Shown here: positions 33,736 to 43,601 of the stretch, in pieces | How positions within the stretch are numbered: position 1 is the first letter of the stretch | How the letters are laid out: every line of letters starts with the position of its first letter | Assembly (NCBI RefSeq): GCF_011045165.1 | Contig: NZ_JAAKZI010000010.1 | Coordinates: forward strand, 61,225 to 125,224 | DNA length: 64,000 nt | Source: Arthrobacter silviterrae | GTDB taxonomy: Bacteria > Actinomycetota > Actinomycetes > Actinomycetales > Micrococcaceae | Direction of reading: 5' to 3' | Made by a program: the position numbers and the translations under genes | The notes under the pieces: generated by a model | The model's input: only the letters and a program-made list of their open reading frames with translations | Database searches by the model: none | Told to the model about the DNA's origin: nothing

Positions 33736-34700
33736 CCCTGCCGGAGCTGGGCCGGCTGGGTTTTGGCGCCGCCGGCATCGGCAACCTGTACCGCGCCATG
33801 GACGACGCCGTTGCTGCCGCCACCTTGGGTGCCGCGTGGGACGCGGGCATCAGGTACTTCGACACCGCCCCACACTACGGCCTGGGCCTGTCCGAGCGCC
33901 GCGTGGGTTCATTCCTGGCTACGAAACCACGGAACGAATTTGTCATCTCCACGAAGGTGGGGCGGATCCTGGAAGCCGTGGACAACCCGTCCGGCGCCCG
34001 CGACACGCAGGGTTTTGACGTGCCAGCCGACACCGAGCGCCGCTGGGACCCGTCGGAGGCCGGCATCCGACGCAGCATTGAGGATTCCCTGGAGCGCCTG
34101 GGCCTGGACCGGATCGACATTGCCTACCTGCACGATCCGGACTTCTACGACCTCCAGGCCGGCATCGCCCAGGCCCTGCCGGCGTTGGAGAAGCTTCGTG
34201 GGGAGGGGCTGGTGCGCGCCATCGGGGTGGGTGCCAACTCTTCCGACGCCCTGCGTGATTGCGTCCGGGCTGCAGACCTGGATCTCATCATGCTGGCGGG
34301 CAGGTACACGCTGCTGGAACAGCCGGCTGCCGCGGACCTGCTGCCGCTGTGTGCCGAACGCGGCGTGGGCGTGGTCAACGTGGGCGTCTACAATTCCGGC
34401 CTGCTGGCACGGCCCGCGGTGCCCTCCAGTGCCATGTATAACTACGCCCCCGCGCCGGCCGGCATTCTGGCCCGTGCAAGGGCGCTGGCCGCCTGCTGCG
34501 CCGACTTTGGCGTGGAGCTCCCGGCCGCAGCCCTGCAATTCGCGGCCGGCCACCCGGCGGTTCGCTCCGTGGTGGTGGGGGCCTCCGGCGCAGGCCAGAT
34601 CACGCAGACGGCGCAGCGCATGGCTGCCGACATTCCCGCCGGGCTGTGGGGCGCCATGGTGGACCGCGGGCTGCTGGCCGCGGAGCTGGTCCGTGCCTAG
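33732..34700 (+). CDS. aldo/keto reductase, probable L-fucose dehydrogenase
   Basis: A 322-residue AKR-fold oxidoreductase. D-T-A-P-H-Y-G-L-G-L-S-E-R carries the catalytic Asp and Tyr, and T-K-V-G carries the Lys. This subgroup includes D-threo-aldose/L-fucose dehydrogenases that use NAD(P) to oxidize L-fucose to L-fucono-lactone. The position between mutarotase and lactonase genes supports that step. It overlaps both neighbours by a few bases. Confidence 0.87.
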   Translation: MTLPELGRLGFGAAGIGNLYRAMDDAVAAATLGAAWDAGIRYFDTAPHYGLGLSERRVGSFLATKPRNEFVISTKVGRILEAVDNPSGARDTQGFDVPADTERRWDPSEAGIRRSIEDSLERLGLDRIDIAYLHDPDFYDLQAGIAQALPALEKLRGEGLVRAIGVGANSSDALRDCVRAADLDLIMLAGRYTLLEQPAAADLLPLCAERGVGVVNVGVYNSGLLARPAVPSSAMYNYAPAPAGILARARALAACCADFGVELPAAALQFAAGHPAVRSVVVGASGAGQITQTAQRMAADIPAGLWGAMVDRGLLAAELVRA

Positions 34701-35592
34701 GCCCGGCCCAACCCCCGCCCTGGCCGGGACCGCACCCAAGGCGGGGGACGGCGTCGTCCGTCTCGATGCGCACCTGCACCTGTGGGAAGTGGGGGAGGGG
34801 CGGTATTCCTGGCTGGGGCCGCAGCACGGCAGCTTGAACAGGAGCTACGACGCCGGCGAGGCCCGCCAGGCGCTGGCCTCGGCGGGCGTGCAGCGCGCCA
34901 TCCTGGTCCAGGCGGACGACACCGCCGCAGACACCGAGGCCATGCTGGAAAACGCGGCCGGGCATGACTGGATTGCCGGGGTGGTCGGCTGGCTGCCGTT
35001 GGAGGACCCGGCCGCCGCGGCCGAGCTATTGGAGACGTGGCGGGAACACCCCAAATATTGCGGCGTGCGCACCCTGGTCCATGGCGACCCCCGGCCGGAC
35101 GTGCTGGAGCTGCCCGCCGTGCGGGAATCCCTGCGAATGCTGGCAGCCGCAGGCATCCCCTTCGATGTACCGGATGCGTTTCCGCGCCATCTGGGCCAGG
35201 TTGCTGCTCTCGCCGCCGAAATCCCCGGGCTGACGGTGGTGGTGGACCACCTGGGGAAACCGCCGCGGGCCGGTTCGACGGCGGAGCTGGAGCTTTGGGC
35301 GCGGCAGCTGCGGGCGGTTGCCGCGCTGCCAAATACCGTGGCCAAGGTTTCGGGGCTGCATTGCGACGGTGCCCTGTACACGGCCGACGCCCTGCATTAC
35401 GTCTGGGACATTGCCCTGGAAGCGTTCGGGCCTAGCCGGCTCATGTTCGGCGGCGACTGGCCCGTGAGCCTGCTGGGGGCGCCGTATGCGGAGATGGTGG
35501 GTCCTGTTTCGGAACTCGTTGGGACGCTCAGTGCAGGTGAAGCTGCGGCTGTGTGGAATGGAACTGCGGAGCGAGCCTACCTTCAGATGTGA
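34693..35592 (+). CDS. amidohydrolase, probable L-fuconolactonase
   Basis: A 299-residue amidohydrolase-2 family protein. The metal motif is D-A-H-L-H-L-W near residue 27. H and D ligands are in V-V-D-H-L-G-K-P and M-F-G-G-D-W-P-V-S. It would open L-fucono-1,5-lactone to L-fuconate. The GTG at 34693 overlaps the dehydrogenase stop by 8 bp and has GGAG 7 bp ahead; the longer upstream reading frame overlaps a real gene and is rejected. It is the last gene of the operon and converges on the GH110 gene. Confidence 0.87.
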   Translation: MPRPGPTPALAGTAPKAGDGVVRLDAHLHLWEVGEGRYSWLGPQHGSLNRSYDAGEARQALASAGVQRAILVQADDTAADTEAMLENAAGHDWIAGVVGWLPLEDPAAAAELLETWREHPKYCGVRTLVHGDPRPDVLELPAVRESLRMLAAAGIPFDVPDAFPRHLGQVAALAAEIPGLTVVVDHLGKPPRAGSTAELELWARQLRAVAALPNTVAKVSGLHCDGALYTADALHYVWDIALEAFGPSRLMFGGDWPVSLLGAPYAEMVGPVSELVGTLSAGEAAAVWNGTAERAYLQM

Positions 35593-35721
35593 GGGCAATT
35601 GCGTGTTACATGGGGCACTTCATGGGGCATTCCGCTTTCCTCCGTGCGTTCGTGAAATGAAATGTGCACTGAGGCATGGGCCTTTTCGCCGTGGTTCATC
35701 CGCCGGCTTGAGCCCAGAGGG

Positions 35722-37512
35722 TCAACCAGCAGTCTCAGTTGTCGGTAAGACGCCGGCAGGTAAGCTGTTGTTCGCAACCATCGCACTCCGCACTCCCCGC
35801 AGGCGGAAGGTCGGCGTGTCCGGCTCGCCGGCGGGCGGTCCGGACTCGATTCGATTTCGCTCGAATCTCAGCTCAGAAACGCTGCGGGCATCGACAAGTG
35901 TCGCCTCATTGGCTTGGAAGACATTTCCCGTGATGTGGATGCTGCCGTGCACCGGTTGCCCTGGATCCAGGATCGCATTGGTCGGTTCGATCAGGATGAC
36001 AGGGCTTGACGGATCAACGAATTCGTTGCCAGCGATACTGACGTCACGCACCGGACCGGACTCGAACCACTCCTGCGCATCTGCCGAAATGTAGATGCTG
36101 GCCATCGATATGCGCTCAAACCGGTTTCGCTCAATGACAACGGGACGACGGGTGGTCACCAAAATCCCCCGGGTCGGAATGTTGGCAAATCGGTTGCCTG
36201 AGATCGTCACCTTCGGTGTGTAACTGACATTTTCCGCCACAAGGTGCGACAGCGCCTCTTCGCCTAAATTCGCCACCTCCGGCAGGGGCCGGTCGAAGGC
36301 GATTGTCAGTGTGCGCAGATCGTGCTGGTGGTCTCTTCCCGACGGACCGTCAACCGCTACAACGGTCATGCCCTCGGCCACCGGCAGCAGGGTTCGGCTG
36401 TCGGCGATCTCAACCTCGTCTCCAGGGAAGAACTGCGGGAACCCAGCCGTTTCATGATGCTCATATCTCAGTGTCAGAGAGTGCGGGCTTGGCAGGCCAA
36501 CCACGCGCAGATAAGTGCCGTGGATGTTGATCGGATCGTCGTGCGGTCCGTCGAAGACACAGTTCCGCACCACGACCTCCCCGGCGACGCTGGACAGCTG
36601 GATGAAATCGGCGAATCCGGCGGTGCTGCGACCGCTTCCTTTGGGAGTTTGAAACGACAGGGCGTCTATGGTGATATTGCGGCTCAGCTGGGCGACGATT
36701 CCGAATCCATGCAAAAAGTGCACGCGCATCCGCTCCAACGTGACGTCGGCGCTCTCGAGGATCAGCATGCCGGGATGGTCGCGTGTGATGTTGCGCATTT
36801 GATAGACAAGCCCGGTGTCGTCGCTTGGCTGGTCCGTCTCGTAGTCGATGCGAACCCGGTGTCCGCCCAAGCCTGAGATGCGGACGACACCCTCGAACAA
36901 TGGATTCTGCGGGATGCGATAAGTGCGCTGCGACCTGGGGTCATGCACCTGGGTGTATTCGAGCCCATTTCGACCCGACCAGTATTCCTCTCCCGTCTGC
37001 GGGCTGGTGCCGCCATGCCAGACAAGCGAATTGCCATGGATTTGGAACGGGTTCGAGGCGGGAATGGAGAGAATCCGGTAAGCCCGCCCCTCTTGGAGCC
37101 CGGTTTCAACGACGGTGGCGTCGACAACGGTCGGGACGGCAAAGTCGATCACCAGGCCCGTCACACTGATGCGTTTCGAGTCGATGACAGCGATGGTGGT
37201 CTGCAAGCCGTGAAATATGAGCGTCGATTCATTTCCAACGACGGTGAGGTCCGTGGCATTCTCGATGAGCACTCCGATGGTTTTTACACGATGGCTTTGG
37301 TCGTCCCCCACAGTGTTGGAGACGTAGAGTTCGCGTTTTTCGGCGTGCTCAGGCCAGAGCGCATACCGCCCATGCGGGAAATTGACCACGGTGGCGCCGT
37401 CAGCCCGGCTGGCGTGTGCGAATGCCGCCCGGATCGCTGGTGCGGAGTCGAGCGTCCCGTCGGGGTCTGCCCCGAAATTTGTAACGTCAATAGTGACGGG
37501 CAGCGCGGTCAT
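35722..37512 (-). CDS. GH110-like alpha-1,3-galactosidase (parallel beta-helix)
   Basis: A 596-residue protein with right-handed beta-helix repeats. It has N-terminal [12 protein letters not shown], then repeated N-R-F/N-x-F strands. The motif [15 protein letters not shown] near residue 350 resembles the active-site region of GH110 enzymes that remove alpha-1,3-galactose from blood group B-type and linear structures. No signal peptide is seen. The ATG overlaps the stop of the fucosidase gene by 4 bp, so the two enzymes are co-produced. Other beta-helix lyase or epimerase families remain possible, but this context favours galactosidase. Confidence 0.75.
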   Translation of the reverse strand: MTALPVTIDVTNFGADPDGTLDSAPAIRAAFAHASRADGATVVNFPHGRYALWPEHAEKRELYVSNTVGDDQSHRVKTIGVLIENATDLTVVGNESTLIFHGLQTTIAVIDSKRISVTGLVIDFAVPTVVDATVVETGLQEGRAYRILSIPASNPFQIHGNSLVWHGGTSPQTGEEYWSGRNGLEYTQVHDPRSQRTYRIPQNPLFEGVVRISGLGGHRVRIDYETDQPSDDTGLVYQMRNITRDHPGMLILESADVTLERMRVHFLHGFGIVAQLSRNITIDALSFQTPKGSGRSTAGFADFIQLSSVAGEVVVRNCVFDGPHDDPINIHGTYLRVVGLPSPHSLTLRYEHHETAGFPQFFPGDEVEIADSRTLLPVAEGMTVVAVDGPSGRDHQHDLRTLTIAFDRPLPEVANLGEEALSHLVAENVSYTPKVTISGNRFANIPTRGILVTTRRPVVIERNRFERISMASIYISADAQEWFESGPVRDVSIAGNEFVDPSSPVILIEPTNAILDPGQPVHGSIHITGNVFQANEATLVDARSVSELRFERNRIESGPPAGEPDTPTFRLRGVRSAMVANNSLPAGVLPTTETAG

Positions 37513-39887
37513 CGAGCGAAGTCCGAAGGTGTCAGCGTGACTGTCGTGCCCGGCAGGATCTCGACTTGGCAATGGCCCCCGCAGAAGGCCACCTTTACAT
37601 CATGCCGCCTATCTCCGTCGCGGGAACGCAATTGGGCAGAGACCAGCCTGGGTGTGCCCGACTCGTTGCCCGCCCACTCCAGATCGACGACGATACCCGG
37701 CCGTGCGACAAGTCCGCGAACGGACCCCGCCGGCCAATCCTGCGGGAGCGCAGGCAGGAGCTCGATCGCCGCGCCATGGCTCTGCAGGAGAACCTCCGCG
37801 ATCCCGGCGACGTACCCAAAGTTTCCGTCGATCTGAAACGGCGGATGGGCCGCGAACAAATTCGGATAGAGCCCTCCCTGCTGGCCATCAACGCTGGCGG
37901 GTGCCGCCCTTAAGAAGAGCCGCAGCAGGTCAGCTACCTTGTCGGGCTGGCCGAGTCGTGCGCGCATGACCAGCTTCCATGCCAGGGACCAGCCTGTCGA
38001 GTCATCGCCGCGATCTTCGAGGCTCCGGATGGCGGCTTTCTGGTTGCCGGCATCTCCGTTTCCAGGGAAAATGTCGATCAAGTGGCTCAAATGGCGGTGT
38101 TGTGGCTCAGCCTGCGGATCGTCCGCCGCCCACTCGCGCATGAAGCCATTACGGCCGGGGCCCGGAACGGTGAGACGGCCCCGGATGCTCCGGACCTCCT
38201 GCACAACGGCATCAGCTGACAGGTCGAACCGCACCGCGAGATCCTCGAGTGCGTCGAACAAAAGCCTGATGAGCGTCAGGTCGGCGGTCGACGAAGTGCC
38301 GAGGGCGGAGGGGACGCCGTCCGCCGTCACGAAGTGGTTTTCGGGCGACGTTGATGGGGCCGTGCCGAGGGTTCCGTCCGGCAATTCGAACAGCCAGTCG
38401 AGGTAGAACTCGGATGCCGACCGGATGATGGGAAATGCGGTTGACCGCGCGAAGTCTTCATCGGCACCGAAACGGATGTGTTCCCAAACGTGCAGGCATA
38501 GCCAGGCTGATGCCAAAGGCCAAAACGCCCATGCTGGATCTGCACTCCCCATGCCCACGGGGGACGTGTAGGCCCATAGGTCTGAGTTGTGGTGGGCGAC
38601 CCACCCGCGGGCACCATAGAGCCGTTTTGCAGTGTCGCTGCCAGTTTTGCGAAGTGCTGAGATGAGGTCGAACAAGGGCGGGAGGCATTCGCGGAGGTTG
38701 GCGGTCTCGGCGGGCCAGTAATTCATTTCCGTGTTGATATTTAGGGTGTAATTCGAGCTCCACGGAGGCCTGAGCTCCGCATTCCATAGTCCTTGGAGGT
38801 TGGCTGGAGCGCCGCCAGCCCGGGACGACGAGATGAGGAGGTATCTGCCGTAGTGGAAGAGGAGACACGTGAGATCGATGGCATGCTGCGACGAGCCAAT
38901 CAGTGCGGTGGTGGGCCCGGTATGTTTGGCGTGGCTGGCTCCGCCAAGGCTGAGTAACACCCGATCGTACAGGGCTTGGTGATCATTCCGTTGGCGCGCC
39001 CGCACAGAATTAGCGCCGCTTTCGAGAGCGCATGTCACCCGCTTCTCCGCCTGCTGCATGGCGGCAGTCCCATCCTGGTCGATCGGATTGCCGAATCCGG
39101 TAAAGCCGGTCTCGGTTGCAAGCACGATCGTGCAAGTGGTGACTCCCTTCGCTTCCAAGAGCGGCCCGTCGCATGCCTCGCCGTCGTGGGTCCAGCCAGC
39201 GACGACCACGCCATGCATGGCTTCCCCGGTCACATCAGAGTAGCTGACACCCTCCCCGCGTTCGAAGGGCGGGGCGACATCACTGGGCATGAGCATGTCG
39301 AGGGATGTGCGCATCGCGGCGCCCGCTTTCGTTACAACCCGAAGCTGAGTTTGGATGTCGATCTGGAGAGTCAGCGGCACCCGGCTGACGATGTTCATCT
39401 GCAGAACACCGTCCGGTGCGGAGACGATGGTCGACATGCGCATTTCTCTGCCGTCGATGAGGTATCGGGTCACGTGTTCCCCAGTGCGCAAATCCAGGGT
39501 GCGCGAGAACTCGGTGACTTTGGTCTGACACCCTGAATTAGGGGTGGTGTCGCCGGTCACCGAGGAAGTGACGCAGAGGTCAGCGAACGGCAGATAGCTC
39601 TGCGAATACCGGCCCTGAAGGCGCTGGACTTCGGTCAGCGCGGCAGCATGGTCACCGGCAAAGAGTGCGCGTCGAGAACGGGAGAGTGCACTGGCGGCAA
39701 CATCGCGGGGGACGAGTCCGTTTGAGCCTTCGCTGAGGGGGCTTCCTGACCATGCAGTCGAGTCATTGAGTTGAATCAGTTCACGCCACGGGCGGCCATG
39801 CACCATCGCGCCGGTGTGACCATTGCCCAGGGGAAGGGCTTCCAGCCACTGTGAAGCCGGTGAGTCGTATCTGAGTGTGTGCGACAT
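37509..39887 (-). CDS. GH95 alpha-1,2-L-fucosidase
   Basis: An inverting fucosidase of 792 residues. The N-terminal beta domain starts [18 protein letters not shown]. The (alpha/alpha)6 domain has L-Q-G-L-W-N and [10 protein letters not shown], matching the two catalytic Asn of BbAfcA. T-S-P-E-N-H-F carries the acid Glu. Q-I-D-G-N-F-G-Y closes the domain. There is no signal peptide, unlike many secreted family members. A GH95 member may also act on L-galactose. It is the first gene of the two-gene operon with GH110. Confidence 0.93.
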   Translation of the reverse strand: MSHTLRYDSPASQWLEALPLGNGHTGAMVHGRPWRELIQLNDSTAWSGSPLSEGSNGLVPRDVAASALSRSRRALFAGDHAAALTEVQRLQGRYSQSYLPFADLCVTSSVTGDTTPNSGCQTKVTEFSRTLDLRTGEHVTRYLIDGREMRMSTIVSAPDGVLQMNIVSRVPLTLQIDIQTQLRVVTKAGAAMRTSLDMLMPSDVAPPFERGEGVSYSDVTGEAMHGVVVAGWTHDGEACDGPLLEAKGVTTCTIVLATETGFTGFGNPIDQDGTAAMQQAEKRVTCALESGANSVRARQRNDHQALYDRVLLSLGGASHAKHTGPTTALIGSSQHAIDLTCLLFHYGRYLLISSSRAGGAPANLQGLWNAELRPPWSSNYTLNINTEMNYWPAETANLRECLPPLFDLISALRKTGSDTAKRLYGARGWVAHHNSDLWAYTSPVGMGSADPAWAFWPLASAWLCLHVWEHIRFGADEDFARSTAFPIIRSASEFYLDWLFELPDGTLGTAPSTSPENHFVTADGVPSALGTSSTADLTLIRLLFDALEDLAVRFDLSADAVVQEVRSIRGRLTVPGPGRNGFMREWAADDPQAEPQHRHLSHLIDIFPGNGDAGNQKAAIRSLEDRGDDSTGWSLAWKLVMRARLGQPDKVADLLRLFLRAAPASVDGQQGGLYPNLFAAHPPFQIDGNFGYVAGIAEVLLQSHGAAIELLPALPQDWPAGSVRGLVARPGIVVDLEWAGNESGTPRLVSAQLRSRDGDRRHDVKVAFCGGHCQVEILPGTTVTLTPSDFAR

Positions 39888-40093
39888 GGTGATGACCTAA
39901 TTCTCTTGGAGTGTTGGCGGCGGGCTACTGGTCCCAAAGTCCGTGTCGGCAGGAAGGAACGGTGTCAGGGCCGGCCCGGTGCCATCTGTCCCTGGCGCTT
40001 GCGTGTTCAGATCTGGAGCTGTCTGACGATCGGCTGCTGGCCGGATGGTGCAGCTTGGAGAGTCCGTTGATGCGAAGCGACCGCCAAAGAGCC

Positions 40094-40130
40094 GATGATT
40101 CATCATATGTATTCATGGATATTCGATCAA
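40094..40130 (-). promoter_or_regulatory. promoter and operator of the GH95-GH110 operon
   Basis: On the minus strand TTGATC (40130-40125), a 17-bp spacer, and TATGAT (40107-40102). The palindrome GATGA-T-TCATC (40094-40104) overlaps the -10. The leader to the start codon is about 200 bp with no gene. Confidence 0.65.
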
Positions 40131-40346
40131 TGTCACTCAGGATATGGCAAAGAGAGGAAAAAATCCAAAGGAAGGGACAGAAATCGTCGGATGTCTATGG
40201 TCATTGATCGGGTCTGGCCGCGGAAGCCAAGTTGCCACGTGGCGGAGCGCCTCCGGGTTGTTCCAGCGTGGACGTTCGGGCGGAATTGGCCGGGCCAGGG
40301 CGCTGGCCGCGATCTTGGCTGCCGGTGCAGGTTCCGGAAGGACTTG

Positions 40347-40368
40347 TCCGATCTCGCATAAGATCGGA
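40347..40368. promoter_or_regulatory. inverted repeat upstream of the second GH29 operon
   Basis: TCCGATCT-CGCATA-AGATCGGA, perfect 8-bp arms. The right arm continues as ATCGGATG, the core of the fucose-type operator. It is about 280 bp ahead of the gene. Confidence 0.55.
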
Positions 40369-40393
40369 TGAATATCTGGATCAGAGTCTAAAT

Positions 40394-40435
40394 TTGACCA
40401 AATCTCACGAAGACAGGTGAAAACATCGGATGTTC
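40394..40435 (+). promoter_or_regulatory. operator of the second GH29-oxidoreductase operon
   Basis: AAACATC-G-GATGTTC (40421-40435) differs from a perfect 7-1-7 palindrome at one end base. TTGACC is at 40394-40399 and AAGACA, an alternative -35, at 40410-40415. The rest of the 760-bp intergenic region (39888-40648) shows no gene. Confidence 0.7.
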
Positions 40436-40648
40436 ATGTTGTTCGGTGTCCATGCATCCCGTAGTCTCGGTTGAAGCCTTTGCAATGGCGCAGAAGCAAG
40501 AGGTGATCTTGGTGCCAAACGTGCCCAACTCATCACAACGAGATCATAAGGGGTTCCAAAGTATGACATCCACACTAAGAATGGTCGGTGCGCGCCCGGC
40601 CGGCAAGCATCTTGCCGGACAATTTGGCGCATTGGGGGAATGGGGCTG

Positions 40649-41917
40649 ATGATGAAGCCGCCCGCACCGACACCCGCCCAACTCCGCTGGCAAGAACTTG
40701 GGCTCGGCATTTTCATCCACTATGGCGTCAACACCTTTGCGGCGCTGGAATGGAGCGACGGAACGTTGCCCGCAGCCAGCTTCAATCCAAGCGGGCTGGA
40801 CGCCGACAACTGGGTGGCTGCCGCCCAGGCTGCCGGTGCCAAATACCTTATATTGACAGCCAAGCACCACGACGGATTTTGCTTATGGCCCACGTCCACC
40901 ACCGAGTATTCAGTGGCGTCTTCCCCCTGGAAGGATGGCAGGGGTGACGTTGTCCTGGAGGTGTCGGAGGCATGCGCCCGCGCCGGAATGGGATTTGGGA
41001 TTTATCTATCCCCATGGGACAGGAACGCACCGAGCTATGGCGATCCGGCAGCTTATGACGATTTCTACGTACGGCAGCTGACCGAACTGTGCACGGACTA
41101 CGGGCCCCTCATGGAACTCTGGTTTGACGGGGCTGGGTCCGCGGGCCGTAGTTATGACTGGGGCAGGATTACTGCCGTCATTCACGAACACCAGCCGGAG
41201 GCCATGATCTTCAACATGGGCCGTCCCACCATACGCTGGGTCGGGAACGAGGACGGCTTGGCCAGCGACCCGGTCAACTATGTGGTCGCAAAAACTGACA
41301 ACGATCAGTACACAGACTCTGCCACCAAGCTGGATTCGATGGCCTACTTGCCGCCGGAATGTGACGTCTCGATCCGACGGGGCTGGTTTTGGAATTCCGG
41401 AGATGAAGCCAAGTCCGTGGAGCACCTGCTCGCCATCTATTACCGTTCCGTCGGCATGGGAGCTAACCTGCTTCTGAACCTTGCCCCGGATCGGCGTGGA
41501 CGGATCCCGGAAGAGGACCGCAAAACGGTGGACGCCTGGCGAACGGAGCTGGACCGTCGGTTCTCGGGACGAATTGACGCTGTGGTTGACAACGATGGGG
41601 ATGGCGCCAGCTTAACTTTGCCGCAGCAGACCAAGTTTACTCACATTGAACTCGTGGAGGACCTTGTGAATGGACAGGGACTCAGCCATCACACCATCTC
41701 CGTGGACGGCACGGAGTTGGCAGCCGGCCAGACCGTCGGGATACGCAGGATACATCAGGTGGATGCCACCAGCGCCAGTACGCTGCGGGTTAATTTCAAC
41801 GGGAAAAACGGCAGGCTTGCCTCTGCCTGCGTGTATGTGGGGGACCCGGATGTTGGAATGCCCAGCATTCCGAACGGCTACGCGGCACCGACAACAGAGC
41901 CGGAGGGTGTTCGATGA
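40649..41917 (+). CDS. GH29 alpha-L-fucosidase, second copy
   Basis: A 422-residue fucosidase. W-Q-E-L-G-L-G-I-F-I-H-Y-G-V-N-T-F is at the N-terminus. T-A-K-H-H-D-G-F-C-L-W follows, and M-E-L-W-F-D-G-A-G gives the nucleophile Asp. A C-terminal beta-sandwich is present. It differs clearly from the GH29 at 32.1 kb and has the look of the subfamily that prefers alpha-1,3/1,4-fucose in branched oligosaccharides; that preference is inference. ATGs at 40640, 40649 and 40652 are possible; spacing from GGGGGA favours 40649. There is no signal peptide. It overlaps the oxidoreductase start by 4 bp. Confidence 0.88.
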   Translation: MMKPPAPTPAQLRWQELGLGIFIHYGVNTFAALEWSDGTLPAASFNPSGLDADNWVAAAQAAGAKYLILTAKHHDGFCLWPTSTTEYSVASSPWKDGRGDVVLEVSEACARAGMGFGIYLSPWDRNAPSYGDPAAYDDFYVRQLTELCTDYGPLMELWFDGAGSAGRSYDWGRITAVIHEHQPEAMIFNMGRPTIRWVGNEDGLASDPVNYVVAKTDNDQYTDSATKLDSMAYLPPECDVSIRRGWFWNSGDEAKSVEHLLAIYYRSVGMGANLLLNLAPDRRGRIPEEDRKTVDAWRTELDRRFSGRIDAVVDNDGDGASLTLPQQTKFTHIELVEDLVNGQGLSHHTISVDGTELAAGQTVGIRRIHQVDATSASTLRVNFNGKNGRLASACVYVGDPDVGMPSIPNGYAAPTTEPEGVR

Positions 41918-43110
41918 GTGGACAGAAAGATCAGGATCGCGTTCTTCGAGTTGGCCTGGTTGGTGTTGGTGCGCGGGCAACTATCGGTGAATGGGTTTCG
42001 GCCGTTGGAAATTGTGCTGAACTTGTTGTCACGGCTGACATCAGTCCAGCAGCAGTGAAGCGCTCGACCGAGCTCTTCGGTACCAGCGTGCCTTTTATCG
42101 GCGACTACCGGGATTTTGTGAATCATGGTGTTGACGCGGCGATTGTCACGGTCCCTGACGACCAGCACGCAGACGTGGCTGAACACCTTCTTCGGGCCGG
42201 CATCGCTGTCTATCTTGAAAAGCCGATGGCGACGACGGCGGCGGACGCCGACCGGATACTGGCCGCCGCATTTGAATCCGGCAGCCGACTGTACGTTGGA
42301 CACAACATGCGCCACATGAGCGTGGTTACGATGATGCGCAGCATCATTGAGCGCGGGGAGATTGGCGACGTCAAAGCCGTCTGGTGCAGGCACTTCGTGG
42401 GCCACGGTGGAGACTACTATTTCAAGGACTGGCACGCCGACCGGCGCTACAGCAACACGCTGCTGCTGCAAAAGGGTGCACACGACATCGACGTAATCCA
42501 TTGGCTCGCCGGCGGCTACACAAGAACCGTTTCGGCAATGGGTGATCTCATGATTTATGGAGTCAATCCCTCTCGGGCGGACAACACAGGCCGCCTGATG
42601 GGCGAATGGTTTAGCATGGACAACTGGCCGCCGGAATCACAGCGGGACCTAAACCCTGTCGTCGACGTAGAAGACATTTCCATGGTCAACATGCGTCTGG
42701 ACAACGGTGCCTTGGCATCTTACGAACAATGCCACTTTACGCCCGATTATTGGCGAAACTACACGGTCATTGGCAGCCGTGGGCGCATGGAGAACTTTGG
42801 TGACACCGGTGGAGGCGTCATCAAGGTTTGGAAAAAACGTCACGAGTACCAGCCGGATGGTGACGTGGAATATGTCATTGGCGGAGATGAATCAGGCCAC
42901 GGCGGTGCAGACCAGCGGACGATGGCAGAGTTCATGAGATTTATCCGCCACGGTGGCGCCACCGATACCTCTCCAATCGCGGCGAGGGAGGCCGTGGCGA
43001 CTGCCGCATCTGCTGCCGAGTCCTTGCGGTCCGGTTCCATGCCGGTTGCCGTCCCTCTGGTCGAGAAGGCGCTTGAAGACTACTTTTCCAGCGGACAATC
43101 CAGGCCTTGA
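41914..43110 (+). CDS. Gfo/Idh/MocA-family oxidoreductase
   Basis: A 398-residue NAD(P)-binding protein. The Rossmann loop G-L-V-G-V-G-A-R is near the start. E-K-P-M-A-T-T, the family's cofactor-clamping motif, is near residue 100, and K-G-A-H-D-I-D-V-I-H-W-L near 190 holds a probable catalytic Lys/His pair. The family oxidizes sugars and inositols; a few members are NAD-dependent glycosidases. Its substrate here is unknown, but coupling to a fucosidase suggests a sugar from the same glycan, such as galactose or GalNAc. Confidence 0.85.
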   Translation: MSGQKDQDRVLRVGLVGVGARATIGEWVSAVGNCAELVVTADISPAAVKRSTELFGTSVPFIGDYRDFVNHGVDAAIVTVPDDQHADVAEHLLRAGIAVYLEKPMATTAADADRILAAAFESGSRLYVGHNMRHMSVVTMMRSIIERGEIGDVKAVWCRHFVGHGGDYYFKDWHADRRYSNTLLLQKGAHDIDVIHWLAGGYTRTVSAMGDLMIYGVNPSRADNTGRLMGEWFSMDNWPPESQRDLNPVVDVEDISMVNMRLDNGALASYEQCHFTPDYWRNYTVIGSRGRMENFGDTGGGVIKVWKKRHEYQPDGDVEYVIGGDESGHGGADQRTMAEFMRFIRHGGATDTSPIAAREAVATAASAAESLRSGSMPVAVPLVEKALEDYFSSGQSRP

Positions 43111-43440
43111 TGGATGGCCGCCTTGGCATCTGCTAGGTCGTGTGCGAGTCGATGGCGCCTGGGAAGTGGGAAGCGCGGTTGCCGGAAGGTGAGGCGAAGT
43201 AGCCCGCGTTGCCGGCGCGCTGCGCATCGTCATACACGTTCTGAAAATGCCGGAGCAACTAAAATTGTCAAAGCCGCCCGACGCGCATTGGCTATCCTCC
43301 GCGCACTCAAAACCGATCGGACTAGTACGCCTGAACAGCCTGCGAACGCTTTGTGGAGATTCCATGTCCTATCTATTATCGGTTCCATGTAGGTCAATCG
43401 GCGATGGTTCTGGAGCCATTCCAAAACCAGCCTGATCGAG

Positions 43441-43545
43441 TTCATCGGATGAATTTCGCCCCAAAGGTATTAGTTCAGGGAAGGATGTGCGTTTTTGGGA
43501 GTTTGTGTCATGATATTGACAGCAAACATCGGATGGCTGTAGAAA
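43441..43545 (+). promoter_or_regulatory. promoter and operators of the glycan ABC transporter operon
   Basis: TTCATC-G-GATGAA (43441-43453) is a perfect 13-bp palindrome. TTGACA (43516-43521) and TAGAAA (43540-43545) form a promoter with an 18-bp spacer. The operator-like AAACATC-G-GATGGCT (43524-43538) fills the spacer. The preceding part of the gap, 43111-43440, shows no gene. Confidence 0.7.
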
Positions 43546-43562
43546 TGGTCTAGATCACATAC

Positions 43563-43578
43563 GACCCCTTGAGGGGTC
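43563..43578 (+). promoter_or_regulatory. small hairpin in the transporter leader
   Basis: GACCCC-TTGA-GGGGTC, perfect 6-bp arms, between the promoter and the GTG start. Function unknown. Confidence 0.4.
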
Positions 43579-43601
43579 AACTGAACTCGAATGGAGCAAA
43601 C

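Noticed and set aside
33763..34692. Upstream extension of the fuconolactonase reading frame
   Set aside because: It overlaps the aldo/keto reductase gene fully; the GTG at 34693 with GGAG ahead gives a normal-length protein.
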